From positions 4,712,001 to 4,776,000 of the forward strand of contig NZ_VFMJ01000001.1 of the NCBI RefSeq assembly GCF_006715005.1: a stretch of DNA of 64,000 nt, written 5' to 3'. Both the position numbers and the translations under genes were made by a program. How positions within the stretch are numbered: position 1 is the stretch's first letter; each line of letters begins with the position of its first letter. A model generated the notes under the pieces. That model was given only the letters and a program-made list of their open reading frames with translations, ran no database searches and had not been told where the DNA came from. Of this stretch, positions 23,205-32,559 are shown piece after piece. The stretch comes from Serratia marcescens. GTDB lineage: Bacteria; Pseudomonadota; Gammaproteobacteria; Enterobacterales; Enterobacteriaceae.

Positions 23205-24578
23205 ATGGCACTTTGGGGCGGACGGTTCACTCAGGCGGCGGATCAGCGGTTCAAGCAACTCAATGATTCGCTGCGGTTCGATTATCGCCTGGCGGAGCAG
23301 GATATCGTGGGCTCGGTGGCCTGGTCGAAGGCGCTGGTGACCGTTAACGTGTTGACCGCAGCGGAGCAACAGCAGCTGGAGCAGGCGCTGAATGCACTAC
23401 TGACGGAAGTCCAGGCCGATCCTTTGGCGATCGTCCAAAGCGATGCCGAAGACATCCACAGCTGGGTGGAGCAGAAGCTGATCGAGAAGGTCGGCGATTT
23501 GGGCAAGAAGCTGCACACCGGCCGCAGCCGCAACGATCAGGTCGCAACCGATCTGAAGCTGTGGTGCAAACAGCAGATCGGCGATCTGCATCAGGCGATC
23601 GTCCAGCTGCAGCAGGCGCTGGTGGAGACTGCCGAAGCCAACCAGGATGCGGTGATGCCGGGGTATACCCACCTGCAACGTGCACAGCCGGTGACTTTCG
23701 CGCACTGGTGCCTGGCCTATGTCGAAATGCTGGCGCGCGATGAAAGCCGCCTGCAGGATACCCTGAAACGGCTGGATGTCAGCCCACTGGGCAGCGGTGC
23801 GCTGGCCGGTACCGCTTATCCTATCGATCGTGAGCAACTGGCCGGCTGGCTGGGTTTCGCCTCGGCGACCCGCAACAGCCTGGACAGCGTATCCGATCGC
23901 GATCACGTGCTGGAGCTGCTGTCCAACGCCGCCATCAGCATGGTGCACCTGTCGCGCTTTGCCGAAGATCTGATCTTCTTCAACAGCGGCGAAGCGGCGT
24001 TTGTCGAGCTGTCCGACCGTGTGACCTCCGGCTCTTCGCTGATGCCGCAGAAGAAAAACCCGGACGCGCTGGAGCTGATCCGCGGCAAATGCGGCCGCGT
24101 ACAGGGCGCGCTGACCGGCATGATGATGACGCTGAAAGGCCTGCCGCTGGCGTATAACAAAGACATGCAGGAAGACAAAGAAGGGCTGTTCGACGCGCTC
24201 GACACCTGGATGGACTGCCTGCAGATGGCGGCGCTGGTGCTGGACGGCATTCAGGTGAAACGCCCGCGCTGTCAGGAAGCGGCGGAGCAGGGCTATGCCA
24301 ACGCCACCGAGCTGGCGGATTACCTGGTCGCCAAGGGCGTGCCATTCCGCGAAGCGCACCATATCGTCGGCGAGGCGGTGGTAGAAGCGATTCGCCAGGG
24401 TAAACCGCTGGAAGCGCTGCCGCTGGCGGACTTGCAGCAGTTTAGCGCGACGATTGGCGACGACGTTTACCCGATCCTGGCGTTGCAATCCTGCCTGGAC
24501 AAGCGTGCGGCCAAAGGCGGCGTCGCGCCGCAGCAGGTGGCCGCGGCAATCGCCGCAGCGAAACAGCGTTTAGCTTGA
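23205..24578 (+). CDS. argH: Argininosuccinate lyase
   Basis: The 457-residue fumarase/aspartase-superfamily enzyme carries the signature [12 protein letters not shown] near residue 280 with the mobile catalytic Ser. [13 protein letters not shown] and [11 protein letters not shown] form other parts of the active site. It splits argininosuccinate into arginine and fumarate, the last arginine step. The ATG at 23205 follows CAGGAGTAAGAT. Last gene of argCBGH. Confidence 0.98.
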   Translation: MALWGGRFTQAADQRFKQLNDSLRFDYRLAEQDIVGSVAWSKALVTVNVLTAAEQQQLEQALNALLTEVQADPLAIVQSDAEDIHSWVEQKLIEKVGDLGKKLHTGRSRNDQVATDLKLWCKQQIGDLHQAIVQLQQALVETAEANQDAVMPGYTHLQRAQPVTFAHWCLAYVEMLARDESRLQDTLKRLDVSPLGSGALAGTAYPIDREQLAGWLGFASATRNSLDSVSDRDHVLELLSNAAISMVHLSRFAEDLIFFNSGEAAFVELSDRVTSGSSLMPQKKNPDALELIRGKCGRVQGALTGMMMTLKGLPLAYNKDMQEDKEGLFDALDTWMDCLQMAALVLDGIQVKRPRCQEAAEQGYANATELADYLVAKGVPFREAHHIVGEAVVEAIRQGKPLEALPLADLQQFSATIGDDVYPILALQSCLDKRAAKGGVAPQQVAAAIAAAKQRLA

Positions 24579-24585
24579 GGACAAT

Positions 24586-24608
24586 AAGGGCGGCCTGGCG
24601 CCGCCCTT
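24586..24608 (+). terminator. Hairpin after argH
   Basis: AAGGGCGGC and GCCGCCCTT form a 9-base stem with a CTGGC loop, 8 bases past the argH stop. No long T-run follows. It also lies just past the end of the convergent hicB-like gene. Confidence 0.7.
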
Positions 24609-24614
24609 GCACCT

Positions 24615-24941
24615 CTATCCCGCCAGGCGTGCGCACAGATAACGGTTCAGGCTCACGCCTTCCTCCATCGCGCCGATCGCCAGCCGGCGATGCTGTTCCG
24701 GCGTCATGCGTAACACCAGTTTTCCGCTGAAGTTCTTTTCCGCCAGCGCCTGCGGCGGCGTTTCACCTTGCGCCAGCATGTCGGCGATCGTTTCGCTCAC
24801 GACTTTTTCGATACCCTCCAGTGCGCCGGTACGCGTGGCGGCCAGCCAGGACAGCGAGGGGAATTCGGCGCACAGCCCGACATATTCACGATCTTCCGCT
24901 GACCAGGTGATGCGATAGGTATAGTGTTCATGCTTTTCCAT
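24615..24941 (-). CDS. hicB: HicB-family antitoxin
   Basis: The 108-residue protein has the two parts expected of HicB. The N-terminal partial RNase-H-like domain contains YTYRITWSAEDREYVGLCAE and FPSLSWLA. The C-terminal ribbon-helix-helix (LRMTPEQHRRLAIGAMEEGV, then SLNRYL) should bind the pair's own promoter. It overlaps the hicA-like gene by 14 bases, so translation is coupled, with the toxin gene first as in classical hicAB. It is inferred to neutralise HicA and repress the pair. It is not part of this region in E. coli. Confidence 0.85.
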   Translation of the reverse strand: MEKHEHYTYRITWSAEDREYVGLCAEFPSLSWLAATRTGALEGIEKVVSETIADMLAQGETPPQALAEKNFSGKLVLRMTPEQHRRLAIGAMEEGVSLNRYLCARLAG

Positions 24942-25188
24942 GTTCTTCCTCCATTCTGGCCAGTGCGGCGATGACCTGCTTAACCTGATATGCCTTGGCC
25001 GCGCCGTTGTTGCCGCGTTGGATATTGATGCGCGGATCGCCTGGCCAGGGCATGCGATAAACGTGATGGCTGCTACCGTTTATGCGCGGCGGCCCAAACC
25101 ATCGCACGCAGACTTTCGCTAACTCGGCGAATTTGATGCTGTTCTGCCGCTGTTGCAAATCAGCGATGTCATCCCTGATCTCGTTCAT
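24928..25188 (-). CDS. hicA: HicA-family mRNA interferase toxin
   Basis: The 86-residue basic protein has the double-stranded-RNA-binding-like HicA fold pattern. WFGPPRINGSSHHVYRMP carries the conserved Gly-Ser-His active-site region near residue 41, and IQRGNNGAAKAYQVKQVI forms the following strand-helix. About 25 extra residues precede the usual HicA core. A strong GGAGG site precedes ATG 25188. HicA toxins cleave mRNA independently of the ribosome; activity here is inferred from family membership. Confidence 0.83.
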   Translation of the reverse strand: MNEIRDDIADLQQRQNSIKFAELAKVCVRWFGPPRINGSSHHVYRMPWPGDPRINIQRGNNGAAKAYQVKQVIAALARMEEEHGKA

Positions 25189-25301
25189 GCTGCCTCCATT
25201 TTAGTATCGTTATTGGTATCACTTCAATGCCAAAGCATAAAAAATGAGCGCGGGCGGGCCGTGAGGCAAGCGGGGGGAGGAAATTGTGGAAAGTGTTGCG
25301 C

Positions 25302-25328
25302 AAAAAAAAACCGGGCCTGAAGGCCCGG
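25302..25328 (-). terminator. Terminator after the flavoenzyme gene
   Basis: CCGGGCCT and AGGCCCGG form an 8-base stem with a GA loop. Nine A residues on the left read as a T-run on the minus strand. Confidence 0.93.
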
Positions 25329-25352
25329 TGGATATAAACGGAGAATAAGAGG

Positions 25353-26801
25353 TTACTCACCCGGACAGCGCTGGCAGCGCTCGATTTCGGTCGCGCCGAG
25401 TTTGAGCTTCGCTTGCAGATCGCGCAGCGCGGTGCGCAAGCCTTCTTCGATCACCGGATGATAGAACGGCATGTCCAGCATCTGATCGACGGTCATCTGC
25501 TGCTGGTGTGCCCAGGCCAGCAGGTGCGCGATGTGCTCGGCGTCTGGGCCGATCATTTCCGCGCCGAGGAAACGGCCGGTGCCTTGCTCGCCGTAGACGT
25601 GCAAAATGCCCTTATTGCGCAGCATCACCCGCGAACGGCCCTGATTCTCAAACGAGACTTTGCCCACTTCAAAGCAGCCGCAGGCGCTGAACTTCTCGCT
25701 CAGCTCGCGGAAAGTTGAGCCGACCATGGCGATCTGCGGATCGGAGAACACCACCGAAATCGCGCTGCGGCGCAGACCTGGATTGATCTCTGGGAAGCTG
25801 CCGGCGTTAGCGCCGGCGATGCGTGCCTGATCGCTGGCCTCGTGCAGCAGCGGCAGTTGGTTGCTGGCGTCGCCGGCGATGAAAATATGCGGCACGCTGG
25901 TTTGCATCGTCAGGCGGTCGGCCAGCGGCACGCCTCGGGCGTCGAGTTGCAAGCCGGTATTTTCGAGGCCCAACCGATCGACGTTGGGGCGGCGACCGGT
26001 GGCGGCCAGCACGTAGTCCACCAGGATCTCCTGCGGTTGGCCCTGCAAGTCCTGATAGCGAATAAATACGCGGTCGCCTTCGCGCTGCATCATCTCTACT
26101 TTCACGTCGGCGTCGAGGTAGAACTCTTCCCCCAGCGCTTTGGCGGCGTAGTCGCGCACGGCGCTGTCGGTCAGCGGCCCGACGGCGCCGCCGATGCCGA
26201 ATACCTTGGTGTCGACGCCGAGGCGGTGCAGCGCTTGCCCCAGCTCCAGCCCGATGACGCCGGGGCCGAATACCGCGACGGACTGCGGCAAGTCATCCCA
26301 GTTGAACAGGTCGTCGTTGACGATCAGACGGTCGCCCAGTGCGTTCCACGGCGCCGGCCAGCTGGGGCGGGAACCGGTGGCGATCACGATGCGCTGCGCT
26401 ACGATGCGCGTATGCTCATCGACCTGCAGCGTGTTGTCGTCAATAAACCGGGCATAGCCCTGAATTTTGTCTTGGGCCGGGATCTCGTCCACGCCTTCCA
26501 GCACGAAGCCGACGAAGCGATCGCGTTCGCGTTTGACGCGCGCCATCACTTCGCGCCCGTCGATGCGAGTTTGACCGGCTGGGTGCACGCCAAAACCCGG
26601 CGCGCGTTCGATTTGATGCACCGCTTCGGCAGCGGCGATCAGCAATTTGGATGGCATGCAGCCAACGCGTGCACAGGTGGTGCCGTAAGGCCCGCCTTCG
26701 ATCATCACCACGCTGGGGGTAGACAGTTTGGCCGCGCGATAGGCGCCGAGCCCTGCGGTGCCGCCGCCGATGACCGCGACATCAACGTTCAACAGTTTCA
26801 T
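25353..26801 (-). CDS. Dihydrolipoyl dehydrogenase-like pyridine nucleotide-disulfide oxidoreductase
   Basis: The 482-residue class I flavoprotein disulfide reductase has an N-terminal FAD site (VDVAVIGGGTAGLGAY) and the redox-active pair in GTTCARVGCMPSKLL near residue 45. A NAD(P)-binding domain and a second FAD motif (HIFIAGDASNQLPLLHEA) follow, and the dimerisation domain holds the His-Glu base in FYHPVIEEGLRTA. The CARVGC active site differs from the CLNVGC of the main Lpd, and no pyruvate dehydrogenase genes are near, so it is unlikely to be the PDH E3. Its neighbours are a peroxiredoxin-glutaredoxin gene and oxyR, which suggests a role in peroxide or thiol metabolism; its substrate is unknown. 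I used ATG at 26801 with AGGAG upstream. Confidence 0.88.
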   Translation of the reverse strand: MKLLNVDVAVIGGGTAGLGAYRAAKLSTPSVVMIEGGPYGTTCARVGCMPSKLLIAAAEAVHQIERAPGFGVHPAGQTRIDGREVMARVKRERDRFVGFVLEGVDEIPAQDKIQGYARFIDDNTLQVDEHTRIVAQRIVIATGSRPSWPAPWNALGDRLIVNDDLFNWDDLPQSVAVFGPGVIGLELGQALHRLGVDTKVFGIGGAVGPLTDSAVRDYAAKALGEEFYLDADVKVEMMQREGDRVFIRYQDLQGQPQEILVDYVLAATGRRPNVDRLGLENTGLQLDARGVPLADRLTMQTSVPHIFIAGDASNQLPLLHEASDQARIAGANAGSFPEINPGLRRSAISVVFSDPQIAMVGSTFRELSEKFSACGCFEVGKVSFENQGRSRVMLRNKGILHVYGEQGTGRFLGAEMIGPDAEHIAHLLAWAHQQQMTVDQMLDMPFYHPVIEEGLRTALRDLQAKLKLGATEIERCQRCPGE

Positions 26802-26818
26802 ATCCGCTCCTGAAAGGT

Positions 26819-26844
26819 AAAAAAAGGGCGGGCCGTAGCCCGCC
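26819..26844 (-). terminator. Terminator-like hairpin between the peroxiredoxin and flavoenzyme genes
   Basis: GGCGGGC and GCCCGCC form a stem with a CGTA loop, and seven A residues (T-run on the minus strand) lie next to it. It ends only about 17 bases before the flavoenzyme start codon and 7 bases before its ribosome site. Expression of the second gene therefore needs read-through or an internal promoter. Confidence 0.85.
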
Positions 26845-26873
26845 AAAGTTCACGTTGGCTTTGTTATTACTTA

Positions 26874-27605
26874 TTAAGCTGACAGGAAAGTTTCCAGATC
26901 GTCGCTGCCACCGATGTGACGGCCGCCGATGAACACTTGCGGCACCGTGGCGCGGCCGCTGACGGCGCGCAGGCTGACGGTGGTGGCGTCTTTGCCCAGC
27001 ACGATCTCTTCATACTGAATGCCGCGTTCTTGCAGCATCTGTTTGGCTTTGGCGCAGAATGGGCAGCCCGGTTTGGTGAACAGGGAGACCGATTCCTGCA
27101 CTTTGAATTCCGGCGCCAGGTATTTCAGCATGGTGTCGGCGTCGGACACTTCAAACGGGTCGCCCGGCTTGTTTGGTTCGACGAACATTTTCTCGACCAC
27201 GCCGTCGCGCACCAGCATCGAGTAGCGCCATGAACGCGGGCCAAAGCCCAGATCCGCTTTCTCGACCAGCATGTTCATGCCTTTGGTGAATTCACCGTTG
27301 CCGTCCGGCACGAAGGTGATGTTTTCCGCATGCTGATCGGCTTTCCAGGCGTTCATCACGAAGGTGTCGTTCACCGAGACGCACAGAATGCCGTCGACGC
27401 CGTGCTGCTTGAATACGCTGGACAGCTCGTTGTAGCGCGGCAGATGGCTCGAAGAGCAGGTCGGCGTGAACGCGCCCGGCAGCGAGAACACGATAACGGT
27501 TTTGTTTTTGAACAGGTCATCAGTGGTCACATCAATCCATTGGTCGCCCTGACGGGTGTGGAAAGTAACCTGAGGAACTTTCTTGCCTTCTTGACTGGTA
27601 AACAT
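26874..27605 (-). CDS. Hybrid peroxiredoxin-glutaredoxin (Prx5 type)
   Basis: The 243-residue fusion has an N-terminal Prx5-type peroxiredoxin with the peroxidatic Cys in [16 protein letters not shown] near residue 49. A C-terminal glutaredoxin domain starts near residue 170 with the CPFC pair in [15 protein letters not shown] and ends [11 protein letters not shown]. Such hybrids, first studied in Haemophilus and Chromatium, reduce peroxides with glutathione. The ATG at 27605 has an AAGGGG site. Its upstream region runs into the OxyR-type operator at 27690-27737, so OxyR induction is likely. A flavoenzyme gene follows on the same strand. Confidence 0.95.
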   Translation of the reverse strand: MFTSQEGKKVPQVTFHTRQGDQWIDVTTDDLFKNKTVIVFSLPGAFTPTCSSSHLPRYNELSSVFKQHGVDGILCVSVNDTFVMNAWKADQHAENITFVPDGNGEFTKGMNMLVEKADLGFGPRSWRYSMLVRDGVVEKMFVEPNKPGDPFEVSDADTMLKYLAPEFKVQESVSLFTKPGCPFCAKAKQMLQERGIQYEEIVLGKDATTVSLRAVSGRATVPQVFIGGRHIGGSDDLETFLSA

Positions 27606-27689
27606 TGATTAACCCCTTAATTAGGAAAAGTAATTTTAGCATTTAGCGCGATATCGCTTCGTTGGGACACATTATTGTCGCTGGGGCTT

Positions 27690-27737
27690 GATAGATCTAA
27701 TCGCTCATTGCTATCTTATCTATCGCCATGAGCTATC
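27690..27737. promoter_or_regulatory. OxyR operator in the oxyR / peroxiredoxin intergenic region
   Basis: The site runs from GATAGATCTAATC to GAGCTATC and contains four ATAG/CTAT elements spaced along the helix. Read on the minus strand it closely resembles, from memory, the E. coli oxyR-oxyS operator, including the GCTCATGGCGATAG segment. It lies 19 bases upstream of oxyR and about 85 bases upstream of the divergent peroxiredoxin gene. It should mediate oxyR autoregulation and activate the peroxiredoxin gene. Confidence 0.82.
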
Positions 27738-27755
27738 ATGGAATGGAGGGAAACA

Positions 27756-28673
27756 ATGAATATTCGTGATTTAGAGTATCTGGTCGCCTTGGCCGAGCAC
27801 CGGCACTTCCGCCGTGCGGCCGATTCATGCCATGTGAGCCAGCCCACGCTGAGCGGGCAGATCCGCAAGCTGGAAGACGAGTTGGGCGTCATGCTGCTTG
27901 AGCGTACCAGCCGCAAGGTGCTGTTCACCCAGGCGGGTCTGTTGCTGGTGGAGCAGGCGCGTACTGTGCTGCGCGAAGTGAAAGTGTTGAAGGAGATGGC
28001 CAGCCAGCAGGGCGAAGCCATGTCCGGGCCGCTGCACATCGGTCTGATCCCGACCGTGGGGCCTTATCTGCTGCCGCAGATCATCCCGACGCTGCACAAA
28101 ACCTTCCCGAAACTGGAAATGTACCTGCACGAAGCGCAAACCCACCAACTGCTGGCGCAACTCGACAGCGGCAAGCTGGACTGCGCCATTCTGGCGCTGG
28201 TGAAGGAAACCGAGGCGTTTATCGAAGTGCCTCTGTTCGATGAACCGATGAAGCTGGCGGTGTATTCCGATCACCCGTGGGCGCAGCGCGAGCGCGTAGC
28301 GATGCCGGATTTGGCGGGAGAGAAGCTGCTGATGCTGGAGGATGGCCACTGCCTGCGCGATCAGGCGATGGGCTTCTGCTTCCAGGCGGGCGCGGACGAG
28401 GATACCCACTTCCGCGCCACCAGTCTGGAAACGCTGCGCAATATGGTCGCGGCCGGCAGCGGCATTACCCTGCTGCCGTCACTGGCGGTGCCGCCGCAGC
28501 GCGAACGCGACGGCGTTTGCTATCTGGATTGCTACAAGCCGGAACCGAAGCGCACCATCGCGTTGGTGTATCGCCCCGGTTCCCCACTGCGCAGCCGTTA
28601 TGAGCAGTTGGCCGAGGCGATCCGCGAGCACATGCAGGGCTACATCGACAACGCGTTAAAACAGGCGGTTTAA
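27756..28673 (+). CDS. oxyR: OxyR, hydrogen peroxide-sensing LysR regulator
   Basis: The 305-residue LysR-type protein begins [20 protein letters not shown] with the helix-turn-helix in [20 protein letters not shown]. The redox cysteines equivalent to C199 and C208 are both present in [18 protein letters not shown]. On oxidation they form a disulfide and OxyR activates peroxide-defence genes. I used ATG at 27756, the conserved start, with GGAGGGA upstream. Its 3' end overlaps the convergent sthA by 18 bases. Confidence 0.98.
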   Translation: MNIRDLEYLVALAEHRHFRRAADSCHVSQPTLSGQIRKLEDELGVMLLERTSRKVLFTQAGLLLVEQARTVLREVKVLKEMASQQGEAMSGPLHIGLIPTVGPYLLPQIIPTLHKTFPKLEMYLHEAQTHQLLAQLDSGKLDCAILALVKETEAFIEVPLFDEPMKLAVYSDHPWAQRERVAMPDLAGEKLLMLEDGHCLRDQAMGFCFQAGADEDTHFRATSLETLRNMVAAGSGITLLPSLAVPPQRERDGVCYLDCYKPEPKRTIALVYRPGSPLRSRYEQLAEAIREHMQGYIDNALKQAV

Positions 28674-30053
28674 GCCGTTAAGCGCCGCCACCCGGTAGGC
28701 TTCGGCCATGGTCGGATAGTTGAAGGTCGTATTAACGAAATACTCGATAGTATTGCCTTCACCTTTCTGTTCCATGATCGCCTGACCGATGTGGATGATC
28801 TCCGCCGCACGTTCGCCGAAGCAGTGGATCCCGAGGATCTGCAGGGTGTCGCGATGGAACAGGATCTTCAGGCTGCCGACGTTCATCCCGGCGATCTGCG
28901 CGCGCGCCAGATGCTTGAACTGGGCGCGGCCCACTTCATACGGCACCTTCATCGCCGTCAGTTCCTGCTCGGTTTTGCCGACGGAGCTGATTTCCGGAAT
29001 GGTGTAGATGCCGGTCGGGATATCTTCGATTAAGTGACCGCTGGCTTCACCGGAAGCGATCGCCTGCGCGGCGATGCGGCCCTGATCGTAGGCGGCGGAA
29101 GCCAGGCTCGGATAGCCGATCACGTCACCGACCGCATAGATGTGCGACAGCGCGGTTTGATACATGCTGTTCACCTTCAGCAACCCGCGGCTGTCCGACT
29201 CCAGGCCGACGTTTTCCAACCCCAGCGAATCGGTGTTGCCGGTACGGCCGTTGGCGTACAGCAAGCAGTCCGCTTTCACCTTCTTGCCGGACTTCAGGTG
29301 CACGATTACGCCGTCTTCGGTGCCCTCAATCTTCTCGAACTCTTCGTTATGGCGGATCACCACGCCGTTGTTCCAGAAGTGGTAAGAGAGCGAATCCGAC
29401 ATTTCCTGATCGAGGAACGCCAGCAGGCGATCGCGGGTGTTGATCAGATCGACCTTGACGTTCAGACCGCGGAAGATAGACGCATACTCGCAGCCGATCA
29501 CCCCGGCGCCGTAAATGATGACGTGGCGCGGCTCATGGCTCAGTTCGAGAATGGAGTCGCTGTCGTAGATGCGTGGGTGATTGAAATCGACGCTGGCCGG
29601 ATGGTAAGGACGCGAGCCGCAGGCGATCACGATGTGGTCGGCGCGGATGGTGTCCTGGGTACCGTCCATATAGCTGACGCTGACGGTGTTGGCGTCGATG
29701 AAGCGCGCGTCACCGGCGAACAGTTTGCACTGATTCCGCTCATAGAACCCTTGGCGCATGCGGGTCTGCTGGCTGATGACGTTATCGGCGTGGCGTAAAA
29801 TGTCAGGGAAGGTCGCGCTGAGCGTGCGCGAGTTGTTGTAAAGCGGGTTCTGATTGAATTCGATAATGCGGCTGACGGCGTGGCGGAGGGCTTTGGAAGG
29901 GATGGTGCCCCAGTGGGTACATCCGCCGCCTACGTTATTGTACCGTTCGATAACGGCCACGCGGGCGCCCTGTTTCACCAGCCCCATGGCGGCACCTTCA
30001 CCACCAGGGCCCGAGCCAATCACAATGGCATCAAATTGATAGTGCTGTTGCAT
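28656..30053 (-). CDS. sthA: Soluble pyridine nucleotide transhydrogenase
   Basis: The 465-residue FAD enzyme has an N-terminal FAD site ([18 protein letters not shown]), a central NAD site ([17 protein letters not shown]) and ends [13 protein letters not shown] as in E. coli SthA (UdhA). The region matching the redox cysteines reads [16 protein letters not shown], with only the first Cys. That is normal for SthA and separates it from lipoamide dehydrogenases. It reoxidises NADPH with NAD+ in the cytoplasm. I used ATG at 30053 ([13 protein letters not shown]). Confidence 0.97.
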   Translation of the reverse strand: MQQHYQFDAIVIGSGPGGEGAAMGLVKQGARVAVIERYNNVGGGCTHWGTIPSKALRHAVSRIIEFNQNPLYNNSRTLSATFPDILRHADNVISQQTRMRQGFYERNQCKLFAGDARFIDANTVSVSYMDGTQDTIRADHIVIACGSRPYHPASVDFNHPRIYDSDSILELSHEPRHVIIYGAGVIGCEYASIFRGLNVKVDLINTRDRLLAFLDQEMSDSLSYHFWNNGVVIRHNEEFEKIEGTEDGVIVHLKSGKKVKADCLLYANGRTGNTDSLGLENVGLESDSRGLLKVNSMYQTALSHIYAVGDVIGYPSLASAAYDQGRIAAQAIASGEASGHLIEDIPTGIYTIPEISSVGKTEQELTAMKVPYEVGRAQFKHLARAQIAGMNVGSLKILFHRDTLQILGIHCFGERAAEIIHIGQAIMEQKGEGNTIEYFVNTTFNYPTMAEAYRVAALNGLNRLF

Positions 30054-30271
30054 GTAGGAGAGACCTGTTTTTTTATACAAGATTACAACGGTATCTTAAC
30101 ATCATAGCGCTGCTCACCCAATCACCATTAGGCTTTTTGAGTCAAAGCACAATCGGCTCAGGGCGGAAGTGTGATAGAGCGCGTTAGTATAAATGCTGTT
30201 GCAATAAAATTTGCTATATTGCCGAGTCTAGGGCGTTAGACTGAGAGAATGGAACCTATCCGGATATGCAT

Positions 30272-30904
30272 ATGGGCGTCAGAGCACAACAAAAAGAACG
30301 GACTCGTCGTTCCCTGATCGAAGCTGCTTTCAGCCAGCTGAGCGCCGAACGCAGCTTCGCCAGCCTGAGTCTGCGGGAAGTTTCACGCGAGGCAGGCATC
30401 GCGCCCACGTCGTTTTATCGCCATTTCCGCGATGTGGATGAGCTGGGGTTGACCATGGTGGACGAAAGCGGCCTGATGCTGCGTCAGTTGATGCGCCAGG
30501 CGCGCCAACGCATCGCCAAAGGCGGCAGCGTGATCCGCACCTCGGTGTCCACCTTTATGGAATTTATCGGTAACAACCCGAACGCCTTCCGCCTGCTGCT
30601 GCGCGAGCGCTCCGGCACATCGGCGGCATTCCGTGCGGCGGTGGCGCGCGAGATCCAGCATTTCATCGCCGAACTGGCGGACTACCTCGAGTTGGAAAAC
30701 CACATGCCGCGCAGCTTTACCGAAGCGCAGGCGGAAGCGATGGTCACCATTGTGTTCAGCGCCGGCGCGGAAGCGCTGGATATCGACGTCGAGCAGCGGC
30801 AGCAGCTGGAAGAACGGCTGGTGCTGCAGCTGCGGATGATCTCCAAAGGGGCGTATTACTGGTATCGTCGCGAACAAGAAAAAGCTTCTGTGTCCCACGT
30901 ATAA
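30272..30904 (+). CDS. fabR: FabR, TetR-family repressor of unsaturated fatty acid genes
   Basis: The 210-residue protein starts [20 protein letters not shown] and has its helix-turn-helix in [20 protein letters not shown]. It is nearly identical to E. coli FabR through most of its length. FabR represses fabB and fabA and tunes membrane unsaturation in response to acyl-ACP/CoA. I used ATG at 30272 to match relatives; the in-frame ATG at 30266 is possible. It is divergent from sthA and 13 bases ahead of yijD, with which it probably forms an operon. Confidence 0.96.
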   Translation: MGVRAQQKERTRRSLIEAAFSQLSAERSFASLSLREVSREAGIAPTSFYRHFRDVDELGLTMVDESGLMLRQLMRQARQRIAKGGSVIRTSVSTFMEFIGNNPNAFRLLLRERSGTSAAFRAAVAREIQHFIAELADYLELENHMPRSFTEAQAEAMVTIVFSAGAEALDIDVEQRQQLEERLVLQLRMISKGAYYWYRREQEKASVSHV

Positions 30905-30917
30905 AAAAGGTAAAAAA

Positions 30918-31292
30918 ATGATGGAAAAACCAGGCCGTGAAAATGGCACCTTACTGCTGGCGTTGATTGCTGGCCTTTCGATCAACGGTTCGTTTGCCGC
31001 GTTGTTCAGCTCGGTAGTGCCGTTTTCGATCTTCCCGCTGATCGCGTTGGTGCTGGCGGTGTACTGCCTGCATCAACGTTACCTGAACCGCGCCATGCCG
31101 GACGGCATGCCGAAGCTGGCGGCGGCCTGCTTCCTGCTGGGGCTGCTGATGTACAGCGCCATCGTGCGCGCCGAATACCCGCAGATCGGTTCCAACTTCC
31201 TGCCGTCGGTGGTGTGTGTGGCGCTGGTGCTGTGGATCGGGGTCAAGCTGAAGGCGCGCAAGGCGCCGGATGCGCCGACTCAAGAGTCGTAA
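30918..31292 (+). CDS. yijD: Inner membrane protein YijD (DUF1422)
   Basis: The 124-residue protein has four hydrophobic segments, at about residues 10-30, 35-52, 68-86 and 95-113. It is clearly YijD, with blocks [20 protein letters not shown] and [15 protein letters not shown]. Its function is unknown. It follows fabR by 13 bases as in E. coli, so a membrane-related role under fabR control is possible but unproven. Two ATG codons (30918, 30921) could serve as start. Confidence 0.94.
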   Translation: MMEKPGRENGTLLLALIAGLSINGSFAALFSSVVPFSIFPLIALVLAVYCLHQRYLNRAMPDGMPKLAAACFLLGLLMYSAIVRAEYPQIGSNFLPSVVCVALVLWIGVKLKARKAPDAPTQES

Positions 31293-31298
31293 CGAAAC

Positions 31299-31319
31299 GG
31301 GGCGCCATGATGGCGCCCC
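31299..31319. terminator. Hairpin between yijD and trmA
   Basis: GGGGCGCCA and TGGCGCCCC form a perfect 9-base stem with a TGA loop between two convergent genes. There is no T-run, so it is a weak or factor-assisted terminator. Confidence 0.65.
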
Positions 31320-31326
31320 TGTCGTA

Positions 31327-32430
31327 TCAGCGGTGCTTTTCCAGCAACACGCCGCATTCCATGTGATGGGTATACGGGAACTGATCGAAAAGCGCCAGGC
31401 GGCTGACCCGGTGCGTAGCCTGCAGCGTTTCCAGGTTGGCGCACAGCGTTTCCGGGTTGCATGAGATATACAGAATGCGCGGGTAGGCCTGCACCATCTT
31501 CACCGTTTCCTCGTCCAGCCCGCTGCGCGGTGGATCGACGAAAATCGTCTCGCAGTTGTAACCGCTCAGATCGATGCCTTTCAACCGGTTGAATTCGCGT
31601 ACTCCGTTCATTGCCTGAGTGAAGTCTTCTGCCGCCATGCGGATGATTTGCACGTTGTCGATATGGTTGGCGGCGATGTTGTACTGCGCCGCCGCCACCG
31701 ACGGCTTGGCGATCTCGGTCGCCAGCACGCGCTCGAAATTGCGTGCCAGCGCCAGCGAGAAGTTGCCGTTGCCGCAGTACAGCTCCAGCAAATCGCCTTT
31801 GGAACCGGCGGTGACCGCCAGCGCCCACTCCAGCATCTGCACATTCATGGCCGCGTTGGGCTGAGTGAAGCTGTTTTCCACCTGACGATAGATCATGTCG
31901 CGGCCGGCAACCGTCAGCACTTCGTCAACATAATCCTGGTCGAGCATGATTTTGGTCTTCGACGCCCGGCCGATCAACTGCAGGTCGAAACCCTGAGCGC
32001 GCAGCTCATCGCGCAGCTGCTCGGCACGCCGTTGCCAAACGTCATCCAGCTTGCGGTGGTACAGCAGCGAGGCGATGATTTTGCCGCTTTGCGTCGACAG
32101 ATAATCGATCTGGAACAGCTTGTGGCGCAGGATCGGCTCCGGTTTCAGCGCGGCGATCAGGGCGCTCATCAGGCGGTTGATCAGTTCGCTGGCGGCCGGA
32201 AACCGATCGACGCGAATACGTTGCTTGGTCTGCTGATCGAACATGATGTGATACATGTCGTCCGCGTCGTGCCAGATGCGGAATTCGGCGCGCATGCGGT
32301 AATGGTCGACTGGCGAGCGGAACACTTCCGGCTCGGGCGCCGCGAACGGTGACATCAACGTCTTCAGGCGGGCGACTTTCTCCGCCAGTTGGTCATCGTA
32401 ACGTTCAATAGGCAAATTCTCGGGCGTCAT
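31327..32430 (-). CDS. trmA: tRNA (uracil-5-)-methyltransferase
   Basis: The 367-residue RNA m5U methyltransferase has the SAM-binding block [16 protein letters not shown] and motif [14 protein letters not shown]. The nucleophilic Cys is in [15 protein letters not shown] near residue 324. It makes m5U54 (ribothymidine) in the T-loop of tRNAs. I used ATG at 32430, giving [20 protein letters not shown]. It is convergent with yijD and divergent from btuB. Confidence 0.97.
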   Translation of the reverse strand: MTPENLPIERYDDQLAEKVARLKTLMSPFAAPEPEVFRSPVDHYRMRAEFRIWHDADDMYHIMFDQQTKQRIRVDRFPAASELINRLMSALIAALKPEPILRHKLFQIDYLSTQSGKIIASLLYHRKLDDVWQRRAEQLRDELRAQGFDLQLIGRASKTKIMLDQDYVDEVLTVAGRDMIYRQVENSFTQPNAAMNVQMLEWALAVTAGSKGDLLELYCGNGNFSLALARNFERVLATEIAKPSVAAAQYNIAANHIDNVQIIRMAAEDFTQAMNGVREFNRLKGIDLSGYNCETIFVDPPRSGLDEETVKMVQAYPRILYISCNPETLCANLETLQATHRVSRLALFDQFPYTHHMECGVLLEKHR

Positions 32431-32559
32431 CTGTGTCTTCTCGTCAGGCAAATTTGATCAGTGGGGATTGTAGGGAATCAGCCCGTGAAGTCCAGTTTTG
32501 TCGCGTTTATTATTTGTAACATTAGTAGCAGTCTAGACATCTATTTTCATTGATCGTAG

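Noticed and set aside
24615-27605. A mobile genomic island between argH and oxyR
   Set aside because: No integrase, tRNA junction, direct repeats or shift in base composition. The genes look like ordinary lineage insertions.
27606-27689. A possible OxyS small RNA divergent from oxyR
   Set aside because: Only about 85 bases separate the operator from the peroxiredoxin-glutaredoxin start, too short for an OxyS-length RNA, and no terminator is present there.
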